In this document: positions 1 to 8,784 of the stretch, piece by piece
Layout of the letters: each line of letters begins with the position of its first letter
Numbering within the stretch: position 1 is the stretch's first letter
Assembly (NCBI RefSeq): GCF_963691685.1
Contig: NZ_OY829290.1
Coordinates: forward strand, 186,001 to 250,000
Source: Thalassovita sp.
GTDB lineage: Bacteria > Pseudomonadota > Alphaproteobacteria > Rhodobacterales > Rhodobacteraceae
Reading direction: 5' to 3'
Length of the DNA: 64,000 bases
Notes under the pieces: model-generated
Seen by the model: only the letters and a program-made list of their open reading frames with translations
What the model was told of the DNA's origin: nothing
Databases searched by the model: none
Translations under genes and position numbers: made by a program

Positions 1-114
1 GCCTATCCGCTGCCGACCCTGGCGTTGGGGCTGCATGGGCGCGATCCCCGCCGTGATCAGGTGGCCGTGGTCCTACGTGAGGTGCTGGCCCAGCAATTGC
101 CCGGCGCGCGCTAG
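1..114 (+). CDS. C-terminal end of an unidentified protein (partial)
   Basis: The first frame is open from the window edge to a TAG at 112-114 and encodes the last 37 residues of a protein, ending LAQQLPGAR. The tail is compatible with the end of a LysR-type substrate-binding domain, but too little is present to assign a family. Codon use is GC-rich like the neighbours. The next gene starts 17 bp downstream on the same strand. The existence of a coding end is fairly secure; its identity is not. Confidence 0.55.
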   Translation, partial: AYPLPTLALGLHGRDPRRDQVAVVLREVLAQQLPGAR

Positions 115-131
115 CACCTTAGGGTCGGGAT

Positions 132-551
132 ATGGATGTTGTGACAGATCACCCCTTTGCCGATCCTGCGGTGGCTGCGGCCTTTCAGGCGTTTGAACCG
201 GACGCGCGTGCAGGGCTGATGGAATTGCGCCATCTGATCCTGACCATCGCGGCAGAGTTGCCTCGGGTCGGCTCGGTTGAGGAATGTCTGAAATGGGGTC
301 AGCCCGCCTATCTGACGCCCAAATCAAAGGCGGGTTCAACCCTGCGATTGGGGGTGCCCAAAACAGGCGGTTTTGCCCTCTATGCCCATTGTCAGACCAG
401 CATCATCCGTGATTTTGCCGAGGCCTTTCCGGGGCAGGACCAGATTGAGGGTAACCGCGCCGTGTTGTTTCAACGCGCGGAACAGATCACGCCAGCGCGC
501 CACGGTGTGTTGATCCGCCACGCGCTGACCTATCACCTGCCGCAGGGCTAG
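132..551 (+). CDS. DUF1801 domain-containing protein
   Basis: A 139-residue soluble protein without signal peptide or membrane segment. The pattern of an early LRHLI helix, a central EECLKWGQPAYL segment and later GGFALYAHC resembles DUF1801/YdhG-type small proteins, whose biochemical role is not established. Its stop overlaps the stop of the convergent rnr gene by four bases, so the two transcripts run into each other without room for a terminator. No motif points to a catalytic activity. Family assignment is by eye and moderately sure; function is unknown. Confidence 0.75.
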   Translation: MDVVTDHPFADPAVAAAFQAFEPDARAGLMELRHLILTIAAELPRVGSVEECLKWGQPAYLTPKSKAGSTLRLGVPKTGGFALYAHCQTSIIRDFAEAFPGQDQIEGNRAVLFQRAEQITPARHGVLIRHALTYHLPQG

Positions 552-2812
552 CGGCGGGTGCGTTTGACCTTGCGCTGAACCTTGGCGGATTTCTTCTTGG
601 CGCGGTTCAGCTGACGCTTGCCAGGGCGGCCTTTGCGATGGCCCCCGCCGCGGCCTGACCGTGGCACCTCGTCCCCCTCGACCGAGATCAGTTCCAGCGC
701 GACGGAGCCTGAGATCGGCGCGGTTTCGGTCAGTTTCACGGTGACCTTCTGGCCCAGCGACAGGGTAAAGCCGCTATCGACCCCCATCAGCGTGCCGCTC
801 TCGCGATCAAAGTGGAAAAATTCATTGCCCAGCGAACGGACCGGGATCAGACCATCCGCGCCGGTGTCATCCAGCCGGACAAAGGCGCCGTATTTCGCAA
901 TGCCACTGATCCGGCCTGCAAACTCATTGCCCACCCGTTCAGACAGGAAGGCCGCCAGATAGCGATCTGTGGTGTCACGTTCTGCCATCATGGAACGACG
1001 TTCGGTTTCGCTGATGTGATTGGCTGTGTTTTCCAGATCTTCGCTGTCAGCCGCTGTCAGCCCATCGTCCCCCCAGCCGTGTGACGAGACCAGAGCGCGG
1101 TGCACGATCAGATCCGAATAGCGGCGAATGGGGGAAGTGAAATGCGCATAGCTGCGCAGCGCCAACCCGAAGTGGCCAAAATTCGACGGGCTGTAATAGG
1201 CCTGCGTCATCGACCGCAGCGTTGCCATATTGATCAGCTCGGCAAAGTCGGTGTCTTTGGCTGCTGTCAGCAGGCGGTTCAGGTGCGCGGTCTGCAACAC
1301 TTGCCCCTTGGCCAGCGTCAGGCCCGAGGTCTCAGCCGTTTCGCGCAGGGCGTCCAGCTTCTCGACGCTGGGCTCTTCATGCACCCTGAACAGCAGCGGT
1401 GACTTCTTCGCCGTCAGAGTTTCTGCCGCCGCCACATTGGCGAGGATCATGAATTCCTCAATCAGCTTATGTGCATCCAGACGGTCGCGGAAATTGACGC
1501 TAAGCACCTCACCCGCATCGGACAGGACTACCTTGCGTTCGGGCAGGTCCAGATCCAGCGGCTGGCGGCGTGCACGGGCTTTGACCAGCAGATCATAGGC
1601 CTCGTAAAGCGGATCAATAACCTGATCCATAAGGGGCGCGCACTTCTCATTCACGTCCCCATCGCGGGCGCGCTGCACCTCCTGATAGTTCAGCGACGCG
1701 ACCGAGCGCATCAAGCCCCGCACAAAGCGGTGGCCGATCTTTTCGCCGCTGGCGTCGATCTGCATCCGCACGGCCAGACAGGCGCGCGGCACGCCTTCGT
1801 GCAGGGAACACAGATCGCCCGACAGGCGGTCCGGCAGCATCGGCACAACGCGGTCGGGGAAATAGCTGGAGTTGCCGCGCTTGCGCGCTTCGCGATCCAA
1901 GGCTGAGCCGGGGGTGACGTAATGGGCAACATCCGCAATGGCGACCCAGATGACATAGCCGCCCTTGTTCTTGGGGTCGTCATCGGCATGCGTCCAGCAG
2001 GCATCATCGTGATCGCGGGCATCGGCGGGATCGATGGTGATCAGCGGCATGTCCCGCATGTCTTCGCGCCCGGTCAGGACGGCGGGTTTCTTGCCATCGG
2101 CTTCGGCAATCACCGCATCGGGGAAATCATCGGGGATCCCGTGCTGATGGATGGCGATCAGCGACACGGCCTTGGGGGCGCTGGGATCGCCCAGCCGGCT
2201 AACGATGCGGGCCCGTGGCAGGCCCATGCGGCCCTTCGGACCGGCCTGTTCTGCTTCGACCAACTCGCCTTCCTTAGCGCCATGTGTGGCACCGGCAGGG
2301 ACCAGCCATTCTTTCTGGTCGCCTTTATCGATGGGCAGGATCCGGCCCCCCTCGGCGGATTTGCGGAAGACACCCAACACCCGATGCGGGTTGGTGCCGA
2401 TGCGGCGGATCAGCTTGGCCTCATATTGATGGGCCTCACCTTTGACCTCACTCAGCCGTCCAAGGATACGGTCCCCCGCCCCCAACGCCGGGTCCGAGGC
2501 CCTCAATACCATCAGGATCTTCGGCTCTGCCCCCTCGCCCTGCCATTCCATTGGGCGGGCGAAAAGATCGCCATCGCTGTCCGCCTCGGTGATCTGAATG
2601 ACCGAAACCGGCGGTAGCTTGTCTGGATCGCGGAAGGTTTTCTTGCGCTTTTCCAGATGGCCCTCGGCCTCCAGCTCTTTCAGCATGCGCTTGAGGTCGA
2701 TCCGCGCAGCGCCTTTGATGCCAAAGGCTTTGGCGATGTCACGTTTCGAGGTGAGGGTCGGGTTGTCCGAAATCCATTCAAGAATCTCAGGCTTTGTTGG
2801 CAGCTTGCTCAT
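548..2812 (-). CDS. rnr: ribonuclease R
   Basis: 3'-5' exoribonuclease of the RNB family, which degrades structured RNA and takes part in rRNA and tmRNA quality control in the cytoplasm. At 754 residues it is of normal length. The N-terminus (about 1-60) looks like the winged-helix segment seen in many RNase R proteins, followed by cold-shock-like OB folds. The RNB core carries the metal-binding signature IDPADARDHDDA near residue 260. An S1 domain (about 640-715, AGRISGIAKYGAFVRL) comes before a very basic tail rich in Lys and Arg. The start ATG at 2812 is preceded by open space and no nearby upstream gene on this strand, so it is probably transcribed alone. Confidence 0.96.
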   Translation of the reverse strand: MSKLPTKPEILEWISDNPTLTSKRDIAKAFGIKGAARIDLKRMLKELEAEGHLEKRKKTFRDPDKLPPVSVIQITEADSDGDLFARPMEWQGEGAEPKILMVLRASDPALGAGDRILGRLSEVKGEAHQYEAKLIRRIGTNPHRVLGVFRKSAEGGRILPIDKGDQKEWLVPAGATHGAKEGELVEAEQAGPKGRMGLPRARIVSRLGDPSAPKAVSLIAIHQHGIPDDFPDAVIAEADGKKPAVLTGREDMRDMPLITIDPADARDHDDACWTHADDDPKNKGGYVIWVAIADVAHYVTPGSALDREARKRGNSSYFPDRVVPMLPDRLSGDLCSLHEGVPRACLAVRMQIDASGEKIGHRFVRGLMRSVASLNYQEVQRARDGDVNEKCAPLMDQVIDPLYEAYDLLVKARARRQPLDLDLPERKVVLSDAGEVLSVNFRDRLDAHKLIEEFMILANVAAAETLTAKKSPLLFRVHEEPSVEKLDALRETAETSGLTLAKGQVLQTAHLNRLLTAAKDTDFAELINMATLRSMTQAYYSPSNFGHFGLALRSYAHFTSPIRRYSDLIVHRALVSSHGWGDDGLTAADSEDLENTANHISETERRSMMAERDTTDRYLAAFLSERVGNEFAGRISGIAKYGAFVRLDDTGADGLIPVRSLGNEFFHFDRESGTLMGVDSGFTLSLGQKVTVKLTETAPISGSVALELISVEGDEVPRSGRGGGHRKGRPGKRQLNRAKKKSAKVQRKVKRTRR

Positions 2813-2906
2813 AAAGCGCAGGTAGCACGGCAGGGCAGGGGCGTCACGCGATTATGCTGATTACACTCAGGCACGAGGACACGGTCTACACAGGGAAGCC
2901 CCAATT

Positions 2907-3158
2907 TCAGTCGGTGCTTTGCCCGATAGTTTTGCGCGCATGGACAAAGTAACCGTCAATCACCTTGGATGCGTCATGGCGCAGCGCTTTTTGGTTAATC
3001 TCTAGTCGGATGACTTCTTCGGATGCGCCGCTTGCCATCAGGGCGGGCACATTGTGAAAAATGTCGGAGAGTATCCGGGTTTTCTCGGTTTTGCTTGTGG
3101 CACGTATTTCGAGGAAGACGCGGCTAAGTACTGACAATGTGAGTTGATAGTCAGGCAT
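2907..3158 (-). CDS. small hypothetical protein, last gene of the dapE operon
   Basis: An 83-residue protein that I do not recognise. It is soluble, mixed alpha/beta in appearance, with a short central stretch LSDIFHNVPALMASGAS. The start codon overlaps the end of the upstream DUF2064 gene in an ATGCCTGA arrangement (3151-3158), which argues for translational coupling and for the gene being real. The direction and overlaps make it the fourth gene of a dapE - acetyltransferase - DUF2064 - this gene operon. No signal peptide or metal motif is visible. Confidence 0.7.
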   Translation of the reverse strand: MPDYQLTLSVLSRVFLEIRATSKTEKTRILSDIFHNVPALMASGASEEVIRLEINQKALRHDASKVIDGYFVHARKTIGQSTD

Positions 3159-3753
3159 TTGTTCTTAACGCCTTCAAATCCGCCAGCGTGTCCACATCAT
3201 CCAGTGTGTCCACCAGCGCGATGCGTTTGCCGGGTAGACTGGCCATTGTGTCGGCCAATGCGTGTTCGCTGGACCAGCGTACCTTCTGGAACAGGCTGCG
3301 CGGTGGGCGGGTGGCCTGTTTCAGGCCCACCAGCCAATAGCCACCGTCCGGCGCCGGGCCGAAGCAGGCGTCGTGATCGCCAAGTGCGGTAAAGGCGCGG
3401 GCGATATGGGCGGGGGTGATGCCGGGGATATCGGCCCCGATGATGCAGACCGGGCCGGGTGGTGCGGTCAGAAACACGCGGCCCATTCGGTCCCCCAGAT
3501 CTCCACGTCCCTGCGGGATGCGCGGCAGATGCGCGGGCCAGACCCGGCTCATCATACCCTCCACATCCGGTGCGACAGCCAGAACCGTGTCCCAGCGGGG
3601 ATCCTCGATCCGGCGCAGCAGCGCCTGCACCTGATGGCGAAACCACCATGCAGCAGTGGTCATGCCCAGATCGCGGCCCAAACGGGTTTTGACGCGCCCG
3701 GGGCGGGGTTCCTTCACCATGACCACCAGATGCGGCCGGCGTTGTGAGATCAT
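3151..3753 (-). CDS. DUF2064 / TIGR04282-type nucleotide-sugar transferase-like protein
   Basis: A 200-residue Rossmann-like protein of the family often named arsenosugar biosynthesis glycosyltransferase. Family hallmarks are VMVKEPRPGRVKTRLG at the N-terminus, the CIIGADIPGIT segment near residue 104 and FGPAPDGGYWLVGL near 130. Family members resemble nucleotidyl or glycosyl transferases of the GT-A fold. The arsenosugar name comes from members beside ArsS and ArsM; no such gene is visible here, so the substrate is unknown. It overlaps the acetyltransferase gene upstream by four bases and the small gene downstream by eight, so co-translation is likely. Confidence 0.88.
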   Translation of the reverse strand: MISQRRPHLVVMVKEPRPGRVKTRLGRDLGMTTAAWWFRHQVQALLRRIEDPRWDTVLAVAPDVEGMMSRVWPAHLPRIPQGRGDLGDRMGRVFLTAPPGPVCIIGADIPGITPAHIARAFTALGDHDACFGPAPDGGYWLVGLKQATRPPRSLFQKVRWSSEHALADTMASLPGKRIALVDTLDDVDTLADLKALRTNA

Positions 3754-4175
3754 GACAGTTCCAGCTTCATATCGCGGTGATCGATTCCTGCATCGTCATA
3801 GACCGGGCCGAAAGCGGTGAACCCCAGCTTTTCATAGAAGCCTAAAGCGTGCAGTTGCGCGCCCAGTTTGACCTGCTGGATGCCCGGGGTGTCACCGGCA
3901 ATTGCGATGCAGGCTTTGATGAGCGCCGCGCCAAGTCCGGTGCCGCGGGCGGCTTGCACCACGCAGACACGGCCGACTTTGGCCGTTCCTTCGGTGAAGA
4001 CGATGCGCGCAGTGCCCAGTGGAGTGCCTCCTTCTGTGGCCAGAACATGGGTGGCTGTGGCGTCCAGCTCGTCCTGCTCTTCCGCTACCGGCACGTCCTG
4101 TTCCAGCACAAACACCTCATGGCGCAGGGCGAAACAGGTGGTCAGGTCATCGGTTTGGGCAATCTGCCAGGTCAT
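3750..4175 (-). CDS. GNAT family N-acetyltransferase (ElaA-like)
   Basis: A 141-residue protein with the GNAT acetyl-CoA loop represented by VCVVQAARGTGLGAALI near residues 70-86, an early conserved LRHEVFVLEQ segment and a C-terminal ALGFYEKLGFTAFG motif. The N-terminal R-x-EVFV-EQ pattern is typical of ElaA/YjcF-like acetyltransferases, whose substrate is mostly unknown. The stop and start overlap neighbours by four bases on each side, placing it inside the dapE operon. Its role there may be unrelated to lysine synthesis. Confidence 0.88.
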   Translation of the reverse strand: MTWQIAQTDDLTTCFALRHEVFVLEQDVPVAEEQDELDATATHVLATEGGTPLGTARIVFTEGTAKVGRVCVVQAARGTGLGAALIKACIAIAGDTPGIQQVKLGAQLHALGFYEKLGFTAFGPVYDDAGIDHRDMKLELS

Positions 4176-5332
4176 GCAAAGTAATCCGCCAGAATGCGGC
4201 TGTAGATCGCTTTCAACTGGTGGATCTGTTCCACCTCGATCCGTTCATCCACCTGATGCATGGTCTTTCCCACCAGACCAAACTCCACCACCGGGCAATG
4301 GGCTTTGACAAACCGTGCATCCGAGGTGCCGCCGGTGGTGCTGAGGTCAGGCGACACGCCGGTTTCCGCCTCCACCGCTTTGGCCACCAGATCGGACAGC
4401 GGGCCGGGCGGGGTGATGAAGCTTTCGCCGGAGATTTTGATCGTCATGTCGATCTCTACCCCGGTTTCGGCAGTGACTTTGTTGGCTTCGGCCTGCAGCC
4501 AGTCGCTGAGCGATTGCCCGGTGTGGGTGTCATTGAAGCGGATGTTCACCGCGCCGGTGCATTTGGCCGGGATCACATTGTTGGCCGGGTTGCCGGTGTC
4601 CATGGTGACGATCGCCAGGGTGGATGGATCAAAATGATCGGTGCCCTGATCCAGCTCATGGCTGGCCAGTTGATCCATCAGCCGCGCCATGGCGGGCAGC
4701 GGGTTGTTGGCGCGATGCGGATAGGCGGCGTGCCCCTGTTTGCCGGTGAAGGTGAACCAGGCCGACATTGACCCACGGCGGCCGATTTTCATCATTTCGC
4801 CCATATGGTTGGGGCAGGTCGGCTCACCCACCAGGCAGACGGACAGCTGTTCGTCGTTTTCATCCATCCAATCCAGCAATGCAACGGTGCCGAAATCGCC
4901 GTCACCTTCCTCATCCCCGGTGATGGTCAGCACGACCGATCCATCCGGCGCCTTGTTGCGCACGAAATCCACGGCCGCAGCGGCAAAGGCGGCAACACCG
5001 GTTTTCATATCCGTCGCTCCACGGCCCCACAGGATGCCATCCTCAACCTCACCGCAGAAGGGCGGTTTGGTCCAGGCGGCCTCATCCCCGACCGGCACCA
5101 CATCTGTGTGGCCGTTGAAGCCAAAGGTCTTGGCATGACCCTTGTCGCCCCAGCGGGCATAGAGATTTGGAATGCCCTCACGATCCACCCGGGTGCAGGT
5201 GAAGCCTGCGTCGCTCAGCAGATCCTCCAGCAGGACCAGCGCGCCACCTTCCACCGGGGTGACAGAAGGGCACTGGATCAGTTTGGCCGACAGATCGACG
5301 GGACAGACGGGCGAGGGATGGGTTTGCGACAT
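4172..5332 (-). CDS. dapE: succinyl-diaminopimelate desuccinylase
   Basis: Zinc metallohydrolase of the M20 family that removes succinate from N-succinyl-LL-2,6-diaminopimelate, giving LL-DAP for lysine and peptidoglycan. The 386-residue protein shows the metal motifs GFNGHTDVVPVGD (His and Asp), WGRGATDMK and the TGDEEGDGD acidic pair, and the later TTGGTSDARF segment. The ATG at 5332 is chosen because an AAGGAG ribosome site lies just upstream; an in-frame extension to 5386 has no such site and a compositionally odd Arg/Pro tail. It heads a four-gene overlapping operon. dapD, the preceding enzyme of the same succinylase route, lies 6 kb away at 11.5-12.3 kb, on the same strand. Confidence 0.96.
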   Translation of the reverse strand: MSQTHPSPVCPVDLSAKLIQCPSVTPVEGGALVLLEDLLSDAGFTCTRVDREGIPNLYARWGDKGHAKTFGFNGHTDVVPVGDEAAWTKPPFCGEVEDGILWGRGATDMKTGVAAFAAAAVDFVRNKAPDGSVVLTITGDEEGDGDFGTVALLDWMDENDEQLSVCLVGEPTCPNHMGEMMKIGRRGSMSAWFTFTGKQGHAAYPHRANNPLPAMARLMDQLASHELDQGTDHFDPSTLAIVTMDTGNPANNVIPAKCTGAVNIRFNDTHTGQSLSDWLQAEANKVTAETGVEIDMTIKISGESFITPPGPLSDLVAKAVEAETGVSPDLSTTGGTSDARFVKAHCPVVEFGLVGKTMHQVDERIEVEQIHQLKAIYSRILADYFA

Positions 5333-5636
5333 CAGAGGGCTCCTTAGGCTTGGCCAAGGGCTAGCGCGTCTGGGCCGCAAGGGCAATTGCCTGCGCCGGT
5401 ATCACGGATCAATTGATCGCCAGGGGGCGGATGCAACACTTGCCCGTTAGATGGAAAGAGGCCCTTACTTCAGCGGGTTGATCCGTGTATAAAGGCAAAA
5501 AAATGTCCCGAGGCAGGACGCAAGAACCATAGAGGCCAAAAGGCCCAGGTGAGCAGAAATTTGACCGATTGCCCCAGATCTGATGTCTGGGCTGCTCTGG
5601 CTGCGTGCTGCCCATGAGAGTGGGTGGGGTGAGCAT
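5333..5636. other. intergenic region with a palindrome and a 10-bp inverted repeat
   Basis: The space between divergent dapE and the first Hint gene. It contains the perfect palindrome GATCAATTGATC at 5407-5418, and CACGGATCAA at 5403-5412 is repeated inverted as TTGATCCGTG at 5478-5487. No convincing small gene or full promoter pair could be picked out by eye. The repeats might be operator sites for either flanking gene. Confidence 0.5.
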
Positions 5637-7235
5637 ATGGCGATCGCAAATGAACTGCCGATCAACAATAACGCCAGCGCGATTCAGATGGCCGAAGAGA
5701 TGTTCGGCGCTGGGGTCACGGTGGTGGATGCCGATTACTATGGCGATCGGCGGTCTTCGGGCACCTATTCAAACGGGGATTCGATTTCCGAAGGGGTGAC
5801 ACCGGGCGACACTGGCGTGATCCTGTCGACGGGGCGCACCAGCAACTTCACCAAAAGCAGCGGCTCCACCAACACCAACACCTCAAACAGCACCTCGACC
5901 AACACCAGCGGGGTGAACAACAATGCGGCCTTCAACGCGGCGGCGGGCACCAGCACCTATGATGCCTCCTTCATGGATGTGGAGTTTATTCCTGACGGCG
6001 ATACGCTGACGCTGCAGTTTGTCTTTGCCTCGGAAGAATACCCCGAATACGTCAACAGCCTGTATCAGGATTTCATCGGCGTCTGGGTCAATGGCCAGCA
6101 GGTGGATCTGGCGGTGGGCGATGGGGACATCGATCCGCTGAACATCAACGGCGGCAACAATGAGTCGCTGTTCATCTCGAACCTCAATGATGAATACAAC
6201 ACCGAGATGGACGGTTTCACCGCCACCATGACGTTGAAGATGAACGTCAATGTGGGTGAGGTGAACACCTTGCGGATCGGGATCGCGGATGTGACGGATT
6301 CCAGCTACGACTCGACCCTGTTGATTGCCGGGGACAGTGCCCAGACCGCCTTCATCGCGCAGGATGACGCGGTGGATGTTGCGCCAGGCTTTTCTAAAAC
6401 CATCGACGTGTTGGGCAATGACGGCGACGGCAGCAGCACGCTGACGCTGACCCATATCAACGGTCAGGCCGTCTCGGCCGGGTCGGTCATCACCCTGACG
6501 ACCGGCCAGCAGCTGCAGGTCAACGCCGATGGCACCCTGACCGTTCTGGCGGATGGTGATCTGGAAAGTGTGATCTTTTCCTACACCGCGGAAAACGGCG
6601 CCGGCATCAGCGACTCGGCCTTTGTGACGGTCAATCAGGTGCCCTGTTTTGTGGAAGGCACCAAAGTGAAAACGCCCGAGGGCGAGGTTGCGGTGGAACA
6701 TCTGCAAGTGGGCAATCTGGTGCTGACCAAAGACGATGGTGCCCAGCCGCTGCGCTGGATCGGGTCACGGACGGTTGCGGCTGCGGGCAGCTTTGCCCCG
6801 ATCCACATCCGTCGCGGCACCTTTGGCGAACATGGTGACCTTTGGGTGTCGCCGTTGCACCGCGTTCTGGTGCGTGACCCGATGAGTGAACTGTTGTTTG
6901 CGGAGGCCGAAGTGCTGGTTGCCGCAAAAGAGCTGGTGGATGGCAAAAACGTGCGTCAGGTCGAAGGCGGTGAGGTGACCTATGTGCATCTGCTGTTTGA
7001 CCGCCACCAGATCCTATGGTCCGAGGGGCTGGAAACCGAAAGCTTCCTGCCCGGCCCGCAGATCGTGCATGCTTTGGAACAGGATGTGATGAATGAGATC
7101 TGCACGCTGTTTCCTGAACTGGACCCTGAGACCGGGGCGGGCTACGGCCCTGCCGCCCGCCAGACCCTGCGCCAATATGAGGCCAGCCTGCTCAGCGCAC
7201 CTGTCACATCCGCCCCCGAAGGTGAGGTGGCTTAA
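5637..7235 (+). CDS. choice-of-anchor-L / Hint domain protein, paralogue 1
   Basis: A 532-residue acidic protein with no Sec signal peptide. Residues 1 to about 230 match the choice-of-anchor-L type of bacterial surface module (GVILSTGR near 60, FVFASEEYPEYVN, FIGVWVNGQ). About 235-335 is a cadherin/VCBS-like beta domain (DVLGNDGDGS, TLTLTHINGQ). A Hint (hedgehog/intein-like) domain begins at Cys337 (PCFVEGTKVKTPEGE) and keeps the His408 of the SPLHRVLV block, so self-processing chemistry looks intact. The start at 5637 is chosen by alignment with the paralogue at 9834, where Cys and His fall at the same residue numbers, and by a GGTGGGG-type upstream site. Export is probably by a non-Sec route such as type I secretion, but no secretion genes are nearby. 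Confidence 0.88.
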   Translation: MAIANELPINNNASAIQMAEEMFGAGVTVVDADYYGDRRSSGTYSNGDSISEGVTPGDTGVILSTGRTSNFTKSSGSTNTNTSNSTSTNTSGVNNNAAFNAAAGTSTYDASFMDVEFIPDGDTLTLQFVFASEEYPEYVNSLYQDFIGVWVNGQQVDLAVGDGDIDPLNINGGNNESLFISNLNDEYNTEMDGFTATMTLKMNVNVGEVNTLRIGIADVTDSSYDSTLLIAGDSAQTAFIAQDDAVDVAPGFSKTIDVLGNDGDGSSTLTLTHINGQAVSAGSVITLTTGQQLQVNADGTLTVLADGDLESVIFSYTAENGAGISDSAFVTVNQVPCFVEGTKVKTPEGEVAVEHLQVGNLVLTKDDGAQPLRWIGSRTVAAAGSFAPIHIRRGTFGEHGDLWVSPLHRVLVRDPMSELLFAEAEVLVAAKELVDGKNVRQVEGGEVTYVHLLFDRHQILWSEGLETESFLPGPQIVHALEQDVMNEICTLFPELDPETGAGYGPAARQTLRQYEASLLSAPVTSAPEGEVA

Positions 7236-7237
7236 CC

Positions 7238-8329
7238 GTGGCTTGGATCGCGCTGTCAGATCAGCACAGGCAGGTCTTTGACCCGGGCGGTATTGGCGCC
7301 GCGCGCCCCGCTGCGCCGCTGGAAGTGACGCCCAACAGCCTGCTGACGCGCGGATCCATCCTGTTTGAAATGCGCCTGCCCGGTGATGGGCGACCGCGCA
7401 AGCTGCTGGGGTATCGCCGCGATCACCCTTGGGTCAGTTCGCTTTCCATTCAGGAGCTGCCCACAGGCGGCATCGCGCTGGTCATCACCCAGGGCCGTGA
7501 GGTGTTTCACACCGTGCTGGAACATGATGCGGTGACCCAAGCCGAAGAGCTGCGCGTCACCTACAGCTGGGACGCCCCCGCACGCTGGGGCCGATTGGCG
7601 ATTGAACAGGTGCGCAGCGGCAAGGTGTTCCTGAAAGAGTTGCAGGATCCCAAGCCGCTGTTGTTGTCTGATCTCAGGGTGATGACGCTGGACCCAATGC
7701 AGCGTCAGATGGACCGGGCTGTATTGTTTTTTGCCGTCTCAACCGAGGTGGAGCCGATCGGCCCCATGCCCAGCATTGCAGCGCAGGTGCCAATTCTGAC
7801 GGATCAGGGTTATCGCCCGGCACATAAGATCCGGCGCGGTGATCTGTTGCGGACCCCCCATCATGGTCTGGTGCCGGTGTTGCAGGTGGTTTCACGCGAA
7901 GTGCCAGCCTTTGGCAGTTTCACCCCTGTACGCCTGCGGGCACCCTACTTTGGGCTGCAGCGCAATCTGGTGGTCGGGGCGGAACAACGTCTGCGATCTG
8001 GCGGGTCGGCGGTGGAATATCTGTTTGGCAAAGCCTATGTGCGCATCCCGGCAACCCATTTGATCAATGGTGTCTCTGCCATTCCGCAGGAGGCCGGCAA
8101 TACCATCCGCTATCACCAGTTCCTGCTGCCGGGCAATGAACCCTGCATCGCGGCGGGCACCACGTTGGAGACTTTGTTCCTGGGGCGGGGGCGGCGAAAT
8201 GCAGCGGTGATGCAGGCCTCACTTCTGGCGCATGCAGAACGGGCACGTCTGCCGGAACATGTGGCCCCGGCCTATCCGTTGCTGGATCACTTTGAGGCCA
8301 TCACCCTGGCCGAGCTGCGCGCGGCCTAG
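7238..8329 (+). CDS. degenerate Hint domain protein
   Basis: A 363-residue protein starting with GTG two bases after the stop of paralogue 1, so it is almost certainly co-transcribed. The first half is a beta-rich domain (LTRGSILFEMRLPG near 35, ALVITQGREVF) that I cannot name. The second half has the Hint fold pattern (ILTDQGYRPAHKIRRGDLL near 187, PVRLRAPYFGLQRNLVV), but the catalytic Cys position reads AAQVPILTDQG with no Cys, and the His block SPxHR reads GAEQR, so His is Gln. Autoprocessing is therefore unlikely. It may be a structural or regulatory partner of the preceding Hint protein. This family type is common in Rhodobacterales. Confidence 0.85.
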   Translation: MAWIALSDQHRQVFDPGGIGAARPAAPLEVTPNSLLTRGSILFEMRLPGDGRPRKLLGYRRDHPWVSSLSIQELPTGGIALVITQGREVFHTVLEHDAVTQAEELRVTYSWDAPARWGRLAIEQVRSGKVFLKELQDPKPLLLSDLRVMTLDPMQRQMDRAVLFFAVSTEVEPIGPMPSIAAQVPILTDQGYRPAHKIRRGDLLRTPHHGLVPVLQVVSREVPAFGSFTPVRLRAPYFGLQRNLVVGAEQRLRSGGSAVEYLFGKAYVRIPATHLINGVSAIPQEAGNTIRYHQFLLPGNEPCIAAGTTLETLFLGRGRRNAAVMQASLLAHAERARLPEHVAPAYPLLDHFEAITLAELRAA

Positions 8330-8344
8330 GCGCATCACAAAAGA

Positions 8345-8362
8345 GCCGGTTACTGAACCGGC
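8345..8362 (-). terminator. intrinsic terminator of the MSEKKK-protein gene
   Basis: Perfect stem GCCGGTT / AACCGGC with a four-base loop; on the minus strand it is followed by CTCTTTTG. The stop codon of the minus-strand gene (8350-8352) lies inside the hairpin. Confidence 0.6.
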
Positions 8363-8724
8363 CCCTCCACATCATTCAGGTCTTCACCATCAAAGAAGGG
8401 CGTCATCTGCGCCACAATGACCGAGTTCTCTTCCAGCGCGCGGGCCATCAGCTCGCGTTCTTCGCCGTTGATGTCGTGGCCCTGTTCCAGCCGCTCATCC
8501 AGCGTGCCGTAGCCGGTGACATCCAGCGGTGCCAGATCGGCCTGCTTCAGGATCGCAACGGTTTCGCGCACGGCCTCGGCTTCATCAATGCCGCTGGCAT
8601 AGATCATCAGCGCGCCGCCGGTTGCGCCTTCGGGCAGACCGTCACCGTCTTTGCGACCAACCTGCACCAGCAGCGTATAGACCTGCTGGCGCGAGGGTTT
8701 CTTTTGTTTCTTTTTCTCGCTCAT
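8350..8724 (-). CDS. conserved hypothetical protein, MSEKKK start
   Basis: A 124-residue cytoplasmic protein with a strongly basic N-terminus (MSEKKKQKKPSRQQ) and a following alpha/beta segment (VYTLLVQVGRKDG, LMIYASGIDEAEAV). It has no signal peptide, membrane segment or metal motif, and I cannot assign it to a named family. Base composition and codon use match the neighbours. It converges on the Hint pair and is separated by 60 bp from the YHYH gene upstream on the same strand, so the two could be co-transcribed. A hairpin with a short T run covers its stop codon. Confidence 0.75.
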   Translation of the reverse strand: MSEKKKQKKPSRQQVYTLLVQVGRKDGDGLPEGATGGALMIYASGIDEAEAVRETVAILKQADLAPLDVTGYGTLDERLEQGHDINGEERELMARALEENSVIVAQMTPFFDGEDLNDVEGPVQ

Positions 8725-8784
8725 GTCCCGGCAATACGCCGATGCGCTGAGCGGATCAAGCGGTTAGGGGCTGTCGGTGCCTGC

